Shown here in pieces: positions 1 to 8,226 of a stretch of 64,000 bases of DNA. Within the stretch, counting starts at the first letter, position 1, and every line of letters starts with the position of its first letter. The position numbers were made by a program, and so were the translations under genes. The stretch is from Candidatus Rhodoblastus alkanivorans (GTDB lineage: Bacteria > Pseudomonadota > Alphaproteobacteria > Rhizobiales > Beijerinckiaceae): contig NZ_JAIVFP010000001.1 of NCBI RefSeq assembly GCF_022760755.1, positions 1,840,001 through 1,904,000 of the forward strand, written 5' to 3'. A model generated the notes under the pieces. It saw only the letters and a program-made list of their open reading frames with translations, did not search any database and was not told the DNA's origin.

Positions 1-411
1 GATTCGGACGATCTCGCGGTCGAGGTCGCCGCGTCCCGCCACCGCGCAGGCCTGGTCGCAGGCGCCGCTCGAAGCGATCTGGCGCAGGTCGCGCCACCCG
101 ATCTTCGCGCCCCTCAGCAGGATTTCCCGGGCCGGCTCGCCGCCGCGCGCGCGGATGCGCTGGATCAGGGCGGGCGGGGCGTCGAGGCAGCGTCCCAATT
201 TACGCGCGACATTGGTGAGGGTGGTCTCGTCGGCGTTGTCGATCAACTGGCCCGCCATCTCCTCGTAAAGGCGGATTTCCTCGCTGGTGTGCAGCGGGCG
301 CAGGGCGAAGAGGTCGGTTGTGACGCGCAGCAGCACCGGGCGCATTTCTTCCGGATTGGCCTCGGCTGAAGCAGCGAGGTCGCGCAGGCGGGCGTATATG
401 TCGGTCGGCAT
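1..411 (-). CDS. DUF2336 domain protein (N-terminal part, cut by window edge)
   Basis: The reading frame starts at an ATG at 409-411 on the minus strand and stays open for 137 codons to the window edge, so only the N-terminal part is present. It begins MPTDIYARLRDLAASAEANP and has the helical, Leu/Arg/Glu-rich character of the DUF2336 family. That family is common in alphaproteobacteria and is made of HEAT-like alpha-helical repeats with no assigned biochemical role. No membrane segment is seen. The assignment rests on the overall look of the N-terminus (helices around LRDLAASAE, EEIRLYEEMAGQLIDNA and TNVARKLGR). The 3' end lies outside the window, so length and C-terminal domains cannot be judged. 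Confidence 0.6.
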   Translation of the reverse strand, partial: MPTDIYARLRDLAASAEANPEEMRPVLLRVTTDLFALRPLHTSEEIRLYEEMAGQLIDNADETTLTNVARKLGRCLDAPPALIQRIRARGGEPAREILLRGAKIGWRDLRQIASSGACDQACAVAGRGDLDREIVRI

Positions 412-597
412 GACGGGCCCCGAAATTTTTCGGACGACGCGAACCTAGGCGAGCTTTATTGACGCTTCATTAACCATCACATCCCATTAATCGAACAGGT
501 GAAATTCAACGGTGAATTTTTAACGGATGCGACTGTTCAATTTTCGCGGCCACCGGGACGAGGCGATTCGGTCGGAGGCCTAAAGAGGTCAAGCGCC

Positions 598-786
598 ATG
601 GGCGAAATCGTGCCGTTCCGTATCGCCAGTCGGCCCCGCGCCGTCGACGCGCCGCCGCAGGGACCGGCGCAGATCCTGTTCTTTCTCGGCGTCCGCTATG
701 TCCGCGACGACGGCGAGAAGGGCGGGCCGAAAAACCGCAAATCCGACGCCGGCGCGCGCCGGACCCGCCGCGGGAAGCGCGCCTGA
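598..786 (+). CDS. Small conserved hypothetical protein (62 aa)
   Basis: I do not know a function. The frame is open upstream to 499, but the ATG at 598 is preferred because an AGAGG-like ribosome site lies about nine bases before it and the N-terminus MGEIVPFR resembles small Rhizobiales proteins of this length. The protein has a central hydrophobic patch (AQILFFLGVRYVR) and a strongly basic C-terminal tail of Arg, Lys and Gly (about residues 40-62), which could contact nucleic acid or be a disordered tail. It stands alone between two minus-strand genes. Codon use is like its neighbours. Confidence 0.5.
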   Translation: MGEIVPFRIASRPRAVDAPPQGPAQILFFLGVRYVRDDGEKGGPKNRKSDAGARRTRRGKRA

Positions 787-804
787 GTTTTGCCGCCGCG
801 CCGG

Positions 805-1512
805 TCAGCGCGTTGGCTTCTCCATGGAACATTGTGCGCTCGCCAGCGCGGCCGCGGCGGCGTCATAGTCGCCCTCGCGCAGGCTGAGGACGCGAAAAAC
901 CGCGAAGCCCCTCGGGCTCGGCGACACCAGCCGCAATTCATCGCCCGGGCCGGGAGTCGGCGCCGCATCCTGGCCCGATCCTTGGCCGGATCCTTGGCCC
1001 GATGCTTGGCCTGATCCTTGGTCGGCGTCCTGGTTCGTATCCTGGGACGGGTCCAGGGCGTCGGCCTGCGCCTGGCTGACGATCAGGATGTTGAACGTCC
1101 CGCCCGGCGTCTGGCGATCGTTGCCGGAATAGATGATCGTGCCGTCGGTCAGCCGCACCGAAACCGAAAAGGGCCGGTCGCCATCGGCCTGCGCCCGCAG
1201 CCGCAAGGGGCCGCGGGACAAATCGAACCGGCAGACAGCCAAAGCCGCGAAGGGATCGGAAAAGGCCGTGCCCTGGCCTCCGACCGCGGGCCGGGGCAGC
1301 GTTGCCTTTTGGCCGAGCGCGAGACGGGAGGCGAGCACGCGATAGGGCGCGCCCGGCCAGAGGGTCGGCAAGGCAAGAATGGTCAGTAGGTGGATGGCGA
1401 CAGCGCCGAACAGCGCGCCGAGCGCCCAGGGCGCAACGCCAATCGCGCGGTCGATCCAGGCAAGGCGCGACGCTTTCGAGAAGCTCGCGGGGCGGGAGAG
1501 AAGCTCGCTCAT
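805..1512 (-). CDS. Membrane-anchored protein of the DUF1214-pair family (COG5436-like)
   Basis: This 235-residue protein has one clear membrane segment at about residues 25-50 (WALGALFGAVAIHLLTILAL), then a periplasmic domain. It is translationally coupled to the upstream DUF1214 gene through a four-base ATGA overlap at 1509-1512. In alphaproteobacteria such two-gene units are widespread and have no known function. The C-terminal third carries a low-complexity stretch of Gly, Ser, Gln and Asp (about residues 155-185) encoded by seven 12-bp tandem units, which may vary in number. The protein ends with a short folded segment containing VFRVLSLREGDYDAA. The family call comes from the partnership with the DUF1214 protein and overall architecture. 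Confidence 0.6.
   Translation of the reverse strand: MSELLSRPASFSKASRLAWIDRAIGVAPWALGALFGAVAIHLLTILALPTLWPGAPYRVLASRLALGQKATLPRPAVGGQGTAFSDPFAALAVCRFDLSRGPLRLRAQADGDRPFSVSVRLTDGTIIYSGNDRQTPGGTFNILIVSQAQADALDPSQDTNQDADQGSGQASGQGSGQGSGQDAAPTPGPGDELRLVSPSPRGFAVFRVLSLREGDYDAAAAALASAQCSMEKPTR
966..1049. repeat. Seven-unit 12-bp minisatellite inside a coding gene
   Basis: Seven consecutive imperfect 12-bp units close to ATCCTTGGCCCG lie in frame in the minus-strand membrane-protein gene. They encode a Gly/Ser/Gln/Asp-rich linker. A unit length divisible by three lets copy number change without a frameshift. Confidence 0.8.
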
Positions 1513-2111
1513 GAGCAGCCGTTCCGGACGATGGACGGGACCTCCATCCCTTCATAGGCATATCCGACCGCGGTGGTCGCCGCCTGATAAGCGCGCAAAA
1601 TCAGAATGAAGCGGCTCTTTTCGTCCAGAGGCAGCCAGTTGCCGGGCCGCGCCTCCCGCGCCGCCGCAATCCGGAAATCTCCATTGGCGTCGCGCAGCAA
1701 GGCGGTGGAGGTCAGGCCATAGCGATGGGCGGCGTTTGGCCGCAATTTGCCGTCGACGTCATAGACGCTCAACGTCCAGAAGCGGGCGGACGGCGCCGAG
1801 CCGGATATGAGATAGTCGCAGCGGGCGTCGAGCGGCGCGCCCATATCGTCCGTCTTGGCGATGAAGGCCAGGCCCTCGCCGGAGCCGAGCGGCAAGGCGC
1901 CGTCCACCGCGAGACTCGCCCGCGCGTAGGGATCGATGTCGGAATTGCCGATCTGCGGCCAGGTCGTCCAAGCTCCGATCTGGATGGCGCCGAAGCCGGG
2001 TCCGTCCTGGAGGGAGGCCGTCGTCGCCGTGAGGCCAAGCGCCACGGCTACGATCGCCGCGAACGGCAGGGCTCTCAAACCGCTCAATCTCCCCTCCCGC
2101 TGGCCGGGCAA
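1509..2111 (-). CDS. DUF1214 domain-containing exported protein
   Basis: The 200-residue product starts with a basic, hydrophobic segment (GLRALPFAAIVAVALGLTA, about residues 9-27) that looks like a signal peptide or membrane anchor. The rest matches the DUF1214 fold: YLISGSAPSARFWTLSVYD, a GDFRI strand, then GNWLPLDEKSRFILILRAYQ, which is the characteristic C-terminal block of this family. DUF1214 domains are often found with DUF1254 in envelope proteins with no established activity. It is the first gene of a two-gene unit; its stop overlaps the start of the downstream membrane protein by four bases, so the two products probably act together at the inner membrane. Confidence 0.75.
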   Translation of the reverse strand: MPGQREGRLSGLRALPFAAIVAVALGLTATTASLQDGPGFGAIQIGAWTTWPQIGNSDIDPYARASLAVDGALPLGSGEGLAFIAKTDDMGAPLDARCDYLISGSAPSARFWTLSVYDVDGKLRPNAAHRYGLTSTALLRDANGDFRIAAAREARPGNWLPLDEKSRFILILRAYQAATTAVGYAYEGMEVPSIVRNGCS

Positions 2112-2266
2112 GATGCGGCGCTCACTTTCGGCGATTCCTCATTGCCTTGCGAAAAGGCGGCGTGCGATTTCTGCACGCCGCCCTAGGCCCATTGGTGGCA
2201 TAAAGCTGGAGTGGCTGGCAAGCGGGCGGACCCGCGAAAAGGACGTCGCGCTCTCGTTCCGGCGCG

Positions 2267-2872
2267 TCAGCGCCAGAAGACGAGCCGGGAGCCGAGATTC
2301 AGGGCCGCTTCGCTCAGATGGGCGGCGCCGTCGCGCAGCGACGCCGCCTGGGCGCCGATCGCAGCCGATCCGGGGAGGGCGAGGCCGAGAAATTTCATGG
2401 AGCCGATGGCCGATGCGGCTGCCGGACCGGGCGGTGGGACGACAGCTGCCGCCGTCGTCGCCTCGGGGCGACGAAGCGCCGTCGTCGCCTCGACGCGACG
2501 AAGCGCCTTCGGCGGCGGGGCGCGGGGCGCCGGTTTGACGGCGGCGGGCGAGGGCGCCGCGACGCCGCTCTCCGCCTCGGGCGTGAATTCGCTCAGGCTC
2601 GCCAGCACGGCGAGCTGTTCGGGGTAATAGGCGAGGTTGCGCAGGCCGGCCGGCGCCGGGGCCGCCGCCGGAGGCGGCGCGGCGGGGGCGGGCCGGCTGG
2701 CGTTCAGTCCGGTGTCGAGCCCGAGCAAAGCCAGCGCCGCCACCGCGAAGGCGCCGCCGATCTTCACCCTCAAAGGCAATGTTTCGAATTCCGCTTCCAG
2801 ATTCGCTCTCATCCCGGTCTCGTCCCGCGCCGGCGCGCTCATCACTTTGTCCAGGGCATTCAAAGCAGCCAT
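2267..2872 (-). CDS. Hypothetical single-pass membrane protein with Pro/Ala-rich linker
   Basis: I do not recognise this 201-residue protein. It has a charged N-terminal cytoplasmic part, one membrane helix at about residues 38-55 (IGGAFAVAALALLGLDTG), a long linker rich in Pro and Ala (about 58-145), and a short C-terminal amphipathic region. Two near-identical nine-residue blocks with the core RRxEATTA come from a 27-bp tandem duplication in the linker. A second possible start is the Met at residue 11. The layout, an anchor followed by a flexible spacer, is typical of envelope proteins, but nothing indicates a particular role. Confidence 0.5.
   Translation of the reverse strand: MAALNALDKVMSAPARDETGMRANLEAEFETLPLRVKIGGAFAVAALALLGLDTGLNASRPAPAAPPPAAAPAPAGLRNLAYYPEQLAVLASLSEFTPEAESGVAAPSPAAVKPAPRAPPPKALRRVEATTALRRPEATTAAAVVPPPGPAAASAIGSMKFLGLALPGSAAIGAQAASLRDGAAHLSEAALNLGSRLVFWR
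2454..2507. repeat. Two-copy 27-bp tandem duplication in frame
   Basis: Units 2454-2480 and 2481-2507 differ at only a few bases. The unit preserves the reading frame of the minus-strand gene and lengthens its Pro/Ala-rich linker by nine residues. Confidence 0.8.
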
Positions 2873-2979
2873 TGCGGCTAAAGCTCGGCTGGATTCGGTC
2901 CTTCCGGCGCCAGGTTCGGCGTTGAGCCAAGGATTTGACGGTTCACGTCTTATTCAGATTGTCTTGTTCAAATTTTGGC

Positions 2980-3480
2980 ATGGCCAAAATCCGCGCGTTG
3001 GCGTTGCTCCTCTGCCTTGTGGGCCTCGCCGTGGCGGGCGCGGGCGGCACGCGCGCCGACGGCTTTCGCTTTCGCGGCTGGCGGTTGGGGTCGCCGCTGT
3101 TCGGGGTTCCCCATTTCGGCGAACCGAATTTCGCGGGCCCGCGCTACGACGGCGCGCTTCCCTATGACGTCGAGACGCTCCCGCCGCCACCGCACGACGA
3201 ACGGGGCCGCCCGCCTCCCGGCCCGCCGCCAGGCCCGAGAAAATGCTATTCGCCGGCGGAGACGCGCGAGCGCGTCGCCAGCAAGAAGCTGCGCGAGCCC
3301 TTCGAGATGATGCGCAAGGCCAGCGCCATGACAAGGGCCGAGGCGCTCGCGGGGAAATTGTGCCGCTGGAACGACGAGGATATCTACGTGATCAGTCTGC
3401 TGCGTCACGATGGCGCCCTGATTCGCGTCTTCATGAACGCCGTGACCGGCCAGGTGGTCGGCGCCAGGAAGCCACATTGA
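2980..3480 (+). CDS. Secreted PepSY-domain protein next to a two-component system (FeuN-like position)
   Basis: The 166-residue product begins with a signal peptide (MAKIRALALLLCLVGLAVAG, cut near Ala-Asp-Gly), followed by a Pro-rich linker (about residues 65-90) and a C-terminal PepSY unit ending in VISLLRHDGALIRVFMNAVT and the typical G-x-V-V-G turn. An earlier TTG at 2935 is in frame, but the ATG at 2980 gives a clean signal peptide. Its stop lies 12 bases before the start of the response regulator gene. In Sinorhizobium a small periplasmic protein, FeuN, is encoded just upstream of feuPQ and restrains the sensor FeuQ. By position this protein may play the same part, but that is inference; the product here is longer and has the linker. 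Confidence 0.65.
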   Translation: MAKIRALALLLCLVGLAVAGAGGTRADGFRFRGWRLGSPLFGVPHFGEPNFAGPRYDGALPYDVETLPPPPHDERGRPPPGPPPGPRKCYSPAETRERVASKKLREPFEMMRKASAMTRAEALAGKLCRWNDEDIYVISLLRHDGALIRVFMNAVTGQVVGARKPH

Positions 3481-3492
3481 TGGGAGACGATC

Positions 3493-4212
3493 TTGCGCCT
3501 TCTCGTGATCGAGGACGATAAGGACCTCAACCGCCAGCTCGTCGCGGCGCTCGAAGCGGTGGGCTATGCCGTCGATTCGGCGTTCGATGGCGAGGAGGGC
3601 CATTTCCTCGGCGACACCGAGCCCTATGACGCGGTCATTCTCGACATCGGCCTGCCCAAAATGGACGGGATCGCCGTGCTTACCTCCTGGCGCAAGGCTG
3701 GCCGGACCATGCCGGTGCTGATCTTGACCGCGCGCGACGGCTGGACCGAAAAGGTGCGCGGTTTCGACGCCGGCGCCGACGATTATGTCGCCAAGCCCTT
3801 CCATGTCGAGGAAATCCTCGCCCGCCTGCGCGCTTTGCTGCGCCGGGCCGCCGGCCACGCTTCGAGCGAACTGACCTGCGGGCCGGTCGCGCTCGACACG
3901 CGCTCCGGGCGGGTTCTGGTGGCCGGCGCGCCGGTCAAGCTGACCTCGCATGAATACCGTCTGCTCGCCTATCTCATGCACCATTCCGGACGGGTGGTGT
4001 CGCGCACCGAAATCGTCGAACATCTTTACGATCAGGACTTCGATCGCGATTCCAACACGATCGAGGTCTTCATCGGCCGCCTGCGCAAGAAGCTCGGCGT
4101 GGACGTCCTGCATACGGTGCGCGGGCTCGGCTATGTGATGGAGCCGGAGCCGGCGGATCGCGACGGAACCTCCGCCGGCGCGGCGGGGGGACCGCTCAAT
4201 CCCGCCCGTTAG
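3493..4212 (+). CDS. feuP: OmpR/PhoB-family response regulator, FeuP-like
   Basis: This 239-residue regulator has an N-terminal receiver domain (residues 1-115) with acidic pocket EDD near residues 7-9, phospho-acceptor Asp in VILDIGLPKMDG (about residue 51), a conserved Thr in LILTARD, and Lys in YVAKPF. The C-terminal winged helix (about 125-220) has the HEYRLLAYLMHHSGRVVSRT core and RLRKKLGVDVLHTVRGLGYV. Start is TTG, supported by a GGGAG site six bases upstream. The sequence closely resembles rhizobial FeuP, which controls cyclic glucan export genes under low osmolarity. The sensor gene follows after four bases, so both are cotranscribed. The C-terminal 20 residues are a disordered Gly/Ala tail. 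The symbol is by resemblance. Confidence 0.75.
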   Translation: MRLLVIEDDKDLNRQLVAALEAVGYAVDSAFDGEEGHFLGDTEPYDAVILDIGLPKMDGIAVLTSWRKAGRTMPVLILTARDGWTEKVRGFDAGADDYVAKPFHVEEILARLRALLRRAAGHASSELTCGPVALDTRSGRVLVAGAPVKLTSHEYRLLAYLMHHSGRVVSRTEIVEHLYDQDFDRDSNTIEVFIGRLRKKLGVDVLHTVRGLGYVMEPEPADRDGTSAGAAGGPLNPAR

Positions 4213-4216
4213 CCGA

Positions 4217-5596
4217 ATGTGGCGTCGCGGCCCGCCCTCGATCGCCCGGCGGCTGTTCCTGTCCTCGGCGGCGGCCTGCGTGGTCGTGCTGACGGTCGCG
4301 GGGCTGGTGCTGACGGCGCTCTACCGCGACAACGCGCAGGCCGCGCTCGACGACCAGCTCGGCGTCTATCTGCGGGCCCTCGTCGCGGACATCGCCATGT
4401 CGCGCGACGAATCCAACGACGCCAGCCAGCTCGCCGAGCCTCAGTTCGATCTGCCTTTTTCCGGCTGGTACTGGCAGATCACGCGGATCGACATCAGTCC
4501 GCCGGAAATCCGCGCTTCGCGCTCCCTGTTCGCCTCGCGGCTGCCGCGCCTGAAGGAGAGCGACGCCGATCGCGATCAGGACGGGCGGAGGCGGGGCAAT
4601 GTCACCGGCCCCGGCGACAAGCCTTTGCGCATGCTGGAGCGCGAGATCAACGCCGGCGATCAGGGCCGTTTCCTGGTGCAGGTCGCGGCGACGACCCAGT
4701 CGGTGGACCGCCAGGTCAGGGAATTCGCGGTCGATCTCGGCTTCACCTTTTTGATTCTCGCCCTGCTGCTCGTCGCCGCCATGGCGTTGCAGGTGCGCTT
4801 CGGCCTGCGTCCTCTGCGGCGGTTGCGGCGCGGAGTCGTCGCGGTGCGGCGCGGACAGGCGGAGGCGGTCTCGGGCGCGTTTCCGCAGGAGGTCGCGCCG
4901 CTCGCCGAGGAATTGAACCTGCTGATCGCCGCCAACCGCGAAATCGTCGAGCGCGCCCGGATCCAGGTCGGCAATCTCGCCCACGCCCTGAAGACGCCTT
5001 TGAGCGTCATCGTCAACGAGGCCGACGCCGAGGATTCAGCCCTGGCGCGCAAGGTTTCGGAACAGGCGGAGGTGATGCGCGACCAGGTGAAATTCTATCT
5101 CGACCGCGCTCGCGCCGCGACCCGCGCCCGGGCGATCGGCGCTTCCGCCGATCCCGCCGCCGCCCTGGCGGGGATGGCGCGCGCCTTCGCCAAGATCTAT
5201 CCCGGAATCGAGCTCAAGGTGGATTGCCCTCCCAACTTGCGCTTTCGCGGCGAAGGCCAGGATTTTGACGACATGGCCGGCAATCTCATCGACAACGCCT
5301 GCAAATGGGCCCGCGGCGCGGCGCGGGTCGCGGCGGAGCCGCTCGCATCGGGCGGCGGCGACCGCGCGTTTTTCCGCCTCACCATCGACGACGACGGGCC
5401 GGGCCTTCCGGCGGACCGCCGCGAGGAGGCTTTGCGTCGGGGACAGCGCCTCGACGAGAGCAAGCCGGGCTCGGGCCTCGGCTTGGCGATCGTCTCCGAC
5501 CTCGCGGCAGCCTATGGCGGCCGTCTGGAGTTGAGCGATTCGCCGCTCGGCGGCCTGCGCGCGGTGCTGATTCTGCCCGCCTTGCCGCGGGATTGA
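4217..5596 (+). CDS. feuQ: Sensor histidine kinase, FeuQ-like
   Basis: The 459-residue membrane kinase has a first membrane helix at about residues 12-36 (LFLSSAAACVVVLTVAGLVL), a periplasmic sensing region of about 130 residues, a second helix near 175-195 (LGFTFLILALLLVAAMAL), a HAMP linker, and a dimerisation/phosphotransfer region with H-box NLAHALKTPLSVIVNEAD. The ATPase part shows the N box NLIDNACKWA, G1 box DDDGPGLP and G2 box GSGLGLAIV, so the catalytic machinery looks complete. It should phosphorylate the response regulator encoded just upstream. A PepSY protein encoded first in the same run could bind the periplasmic domain. FeuQ naming is by similarity and gene order. Confidence 0.75.
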   Translation: MWRRGPPSIARRLFLSSAAACVVVLTVAGLVLTALYRDNAQAALDDQLGVYLRALVADIAMSRDESNDASQLAEPQFDLPFSGWYWQITRIDISPPEIRASRSLFASRLPRLKESDADRDQDGRRRGNVTGPGDKPLRMLEREINAGDQGRFLVQVAATTQSVDRQVREFAVDLGFTFLILALLLVAAMALQVRFGLRPLRRLRRGVVAVRRGQAEAVSGAFPQEVAPLAEELNLLIAANREIVERARIQVGNLAHALKTPLSVIVNEADAEDSALARKVSEQAEVMRDQVKFYLDRARAATRARAIGASADPAAALAGMARAFAKIYPGIELKVDCPPNLRFRGEGQDFDDMAGNLIDNACKWARGAARVAAEPLASGGGDRAFFRLTIDDDGPGLPADRREEALRRGQRLDESKPGSGLGLAIVSDLAAAYGGRLELSDSPLGGLRAVLILPALPRD

Positions 5597-5731
5597 TTCG
5601 GCCGGCTATGTTTCAGCTCGAATTTCGATTTAGGAAGGAAAGCGGGAGTCCGCAGAATTGGCAGTTTGCGCGTTGGAGCGGTCGTTCACGAAACAGCGCG
5701 AAAAGGGCGGGCGCGTCTTCGTAAACGTCGC

Positions 5732-6316
5732 TCAGACGGGCCGCAGGCGGGGCTTCTGTTTCAAGGAATCGAAGCCGACATTCTCGCCGTTTTCCTCCAT
5801 GATTCGCATCGCAGCGCCGAGCAGGTTCGATACGCGCTCGGTCATAAGCTGCAGGTTCCGGTTGGCTTCTCGGTAAGCCGTCTCAGTGTTTTCCAGCTCT
5901 TGCCGCAGCGACGCGTTTTCCGCCTCAAGCGCGCCGATATGGGCTCGCGCCTCCTCCGCGTTGACTTTGGCTTTTTCGCGTGTCGACTGAAGATCAATGA
6001 AATATTGCTCAGATTCCCGTCGAACAGTCTCAAGCTCGCGCTTGATAGCTTCGATTTCTTTGCCGTAATTCTCGATCGTCTCGCGGGCGCTGGCCTGGAC
6101 TTCTTTGTTCCGGCGCGTGGCCAAATTCATCACTTCAACGGCGCGTTCAACCAAATCCAAGGACGCGCCAATGTCAGGCGCATTCCGCGGCTCCGTCGAG
6201 TTGAACAAGAAGCGAAGCCCGTCGGGAATTGGGGTCTCACGCCGCGGATTATAAGCAGCTTCCGCTGAGATGTTCTGCTCAACGGACGCCATTTTGGCTC
6301 GAATCGCGGTCGCCAT
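5732..6316 (-). CDS. Hypothetical coiled-coil protein
   Basis: I do not recognise this 194-residue protein. After about 60 residues with no clear fold (containing RFLFNSTEPRNAPD), residues 65-170 form a long heptad-like helix rich in Glu, Lys, Arg and Leu (for example IENYGKEIEAIKRELETVRR and HIGALEAENASLRQELENTE), which predicts a coiled coil and dimer formation. No signal peptide, membrane helix or enzyme motif is seen. A GGAGGGA site sits four to five bases before the ATG. Its codons use more A and T than the flanking genes, so it may be acquired or weakly expressed. It stands alone on the minus strand. Confidence 0.55.
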   Translation of the reverse strand: MATAIRAKMASVEQNISAEAAYNPRRETPIPDGLRFLFNSTEPRNAPDIGASLDLVERAVEVMNLATRRNKEVQASARETIENYGKEIEAIKRELETVRRESEQYFIDLQSTREKAKVNAEEARAHIGALEAENASLRQELENTETAYREANRNLQLMTERVSNLLGAAMRIMEENGENVGFDSLKQKPRLRPV

Positions 6317-6750
6317 AATCCCTCCGAATCGCAGGTGCTTTGTTGGAATTTTAAAATTCCTGTCACGCTCGCGAGAATTGCTTAAGATTGGTAAATAAAG
6401 GGTAAATTTGTTTTCATCAGCGGCCTTCCTGTATGACTCGAAAGGGATTCCCGGCTTGGTCCTGATCCGATTGCTCGGCGCGGGGGAATCGCGCCATGCC
6501 TGCCAGGTAAAGATCAGGATCGACTTTTCGGCCGTTGAGCTTCGACGTTTGGCGCCAAGTTCGAAGGACGCCGCGCCAACCGAATGGCGGCTTCAGCCTC
6601 GTGAAGAGGCGCTGACGCTGAGAGGCGGCAGGTCTCCTCAGGGTCGAAAACCCGCGCTCAAACTGCTGTTGGTCCTTTGGCCTTCCGTCGCGCGTCCGGG
6701 GCGGCTAAGATGCGGCGCAGTTCACGATCATTGATTTCGGAGGTTTGCCC
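6317..6750. other. Gene-free stretch between coiled-coil gene and lipoprotein gene
   Basis: The first 100 bases are AT-rich and probably hold the minus-strand promoter. A 108-codon open frame at 6408-6734 has no ribosome site or recognisable product. I see nothing else here. Confidence 0.4.
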
Positions 6751-7137
6751 GTGAAGATTCTGGCCCGCGCCGGCGCCGCCAGCGCGATGATGCTTTTGCT
6801 TGGAGGCTGCGCGACTCAATTGGGCGGCGCGCCGCCGCCAGCCGCCGCGACGTCCGCGCCTCTGCCGGGGCCCTATGCGGGCCTCGCCGACGGCTTGCTC
6901 GGCGCCAGCCTCGACGCTGCCGACAAGACCGCCGCCAATAATGCGGAAATCGCGGCGCTCAATTCCGGCGACCGCAAGACCTGGCGCGGCGATGACGGAA
7001 CCTATGGCTATGTCGCCCCCGGCGCCGCCAATGGCGATTGCCGCGACTTCACCCACACCGTTTATTTCAACGGCCGGCCCAAGGTCGGCAAGGGAACTGC
7101 CTGCAAGGCCGACGGCGGCTGGAAGCTCAAGGCCTGA
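6751..7137 (+). CDS. Outer-membrane lipoprotein with surface-antigen-like C-terminus
   Basis: The 128-residue product has a lipoprotein signal (KILARAGAASAMMLLLGGCA) with a lipobox LLGGC, so the mature protein is lipidated at Cys near residue 21. A Pro/Ala linker follows, and the C-terminal half has GTYGYVAPG, CRDFTHTVYFNGRPKVGKGT and CKADGGWKL, the pattern of the 17-kDa/RT0821 surface-antigen C-terminal domain. The glycine zipper seen in longer members is absent. The GTG at 6751 is chosen because a GGAGG site lies seven bases before it; the TTG at 6745 would be too close. It stands alone, and a GC-rich hairpin follows the stop. Confidence 0.7.
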   Translation: MKILARAGAASAMMLLLGGCATQLGGAPPPAAATSAPLPGPYAGLADGLLGASLDAADKTAANNAEIAALNSGDRKTWRGDDGTYGYVAPGAANGDCRDFTHTVYFNGRPKVGKGTACKADGGWKLKA

Positions 7138-7416
7138 TTTTTGCCGGCCGGCGCCAAACGGGCGCCGGTGTCCTGTTCCCGCGTAGACCAAATCTCCGCG
7201 CGGGCGCGTGACGACGCCTGTTATTTCGGCGCCACCAATCGGTCATTTCGGGTTAAAGCTGACGGAGACCGCTGGCGCGAGGGGCTTATCGCCATGTTCT
7301 GGACGCGCTTGCCGCTCATATATGGGGCTTCATCTCGCCGCTTCCCCTGTCCTCGCGGTCTTTCGCCCGATCCCGCGCGCGCCGCCCGCGGCTTGCCGAC
7401 AAGGTTTGATTTTTAA

Positions 7417-8226
7417 ATGCGAATTCGTTTCGGTTACGACATGACCTACCAGACGCCCAAGCCGACGCCGATGATCGGCATGCTGAACGTCCATCATTCC
7501 CTGGTCGGACAGCTTGAAACTCCGGATGTGCTTCACGTGGAGCCGCAGGTTCCGATTTCGACCTACCATGACAGTTTCGGCAATTTCTGCTTTCGCCTCG
7601 TCGCGCCGGCCGGCGACACCAGGTTTCATGCCGACGCCGTGATCCACGTGTCCGGCGCGATCGATCCGGTCGGCTTGGACGCGGTTGAGCATCCGATCCA
7701 AGATTTGCCCGACGAAACCATCCAGTTCCTGCTCGGCAGCCGTTATTGCGATACCGACCTTCTATCCGACGAGGCGTGGAAATTGTTCGAACATGCTCCC
7801 GCCGGCTGGGGCAGGGTGCAGGCGATCTGCGATTACGTCCACGATCACCTGAAGTTCGACTATCTGGATTGCGCCCCGACGCGCACTGCGGCGCAGGCCA
7901 ATCAAAAGCGCGCCGGCGTCTGCCGCGACTTCGCCCATCTCGCCATCGCCTTCTGCCGCTGCATGAACATTCCAGCGCGCTATTGCGTGGGCTATATCAG
8001 CGACGTCGGCCTGCCGCCGCCGTACGAGGAGCAGGATTTCTGCGCCTGGATGGAGGTTTTTCTCGGCGGCCAATGGTGGACGTTCGACCCCCGCAACAAC
8101 GGTCCGCGCATCGGCCGGATCCTGATGGCGCGCGGCCGCGACGCCGCCGACGTGCCGCTGGTCCATTCCTTCGGTCCGCATGTCTTGAAGAGCTTCAAGG
8201 TATGGGTCGACGAACTGCCGCGTTAG
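7417..8226 (+). CDS. Transglutaminase-like (cysteine protease fold) protein
   Basis: This 269-residue protein has an N-terminal beta domain (about 1-100) and a transglutaminase core (about 150-230). The core shows TRTAAQANQKRAGVCRDFAH with the presumed nucleophile Cys in GVCRDFAHL, and the downstream strand DFCAWMEVFLGGQWWTFDPR. At the place where classical members have His (HAWxE), this protein has Cys (CAWME); the Asp of FDPR is kept. Related alphaproteobacterial proteins often also lack His there, so this may be a subfamily with a different role such as amidase, peptidase or inactive binding module. No signal peptide is visible, which points to a cytoplasmic location. It stands alone with its own leader of about 190 bases. 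Confidence 0.75.
   Translation: MRIRFGYDMTYQTPKPTPMIGMLNVHHSLVGQLETPDVLHVEPQVPISTYHDSFGNFCFRLVAPAGDTRFHADAVIHVSGAIDPVGLDAVEHPIQDLPDETIQFLLGSRYCDTDLLSDEAWKLFEHAPAGWGRVQAICDYVHDHLKFDYLDCAPTRTAAQANQKRAGVCRDFAHLAIAFCRCMNIPARYCVGYISDVGLPPPYEEQDFCAWMEVFLGGQWWTFDPRNNGPRIGRILMARGRDAADVPLVHSFGPHVLKSFKVWVDELPR

Noticed and set aside
966-1049. CRISPR-like array
   Set aside because: Units are contiguous 12-bp repeats without spacers and lie in a coding frame.
6408-6734. 108-codon plus-strand frame
   Set aside because: No ribosome site, no recognisable product, codon use unlike genes nearby.
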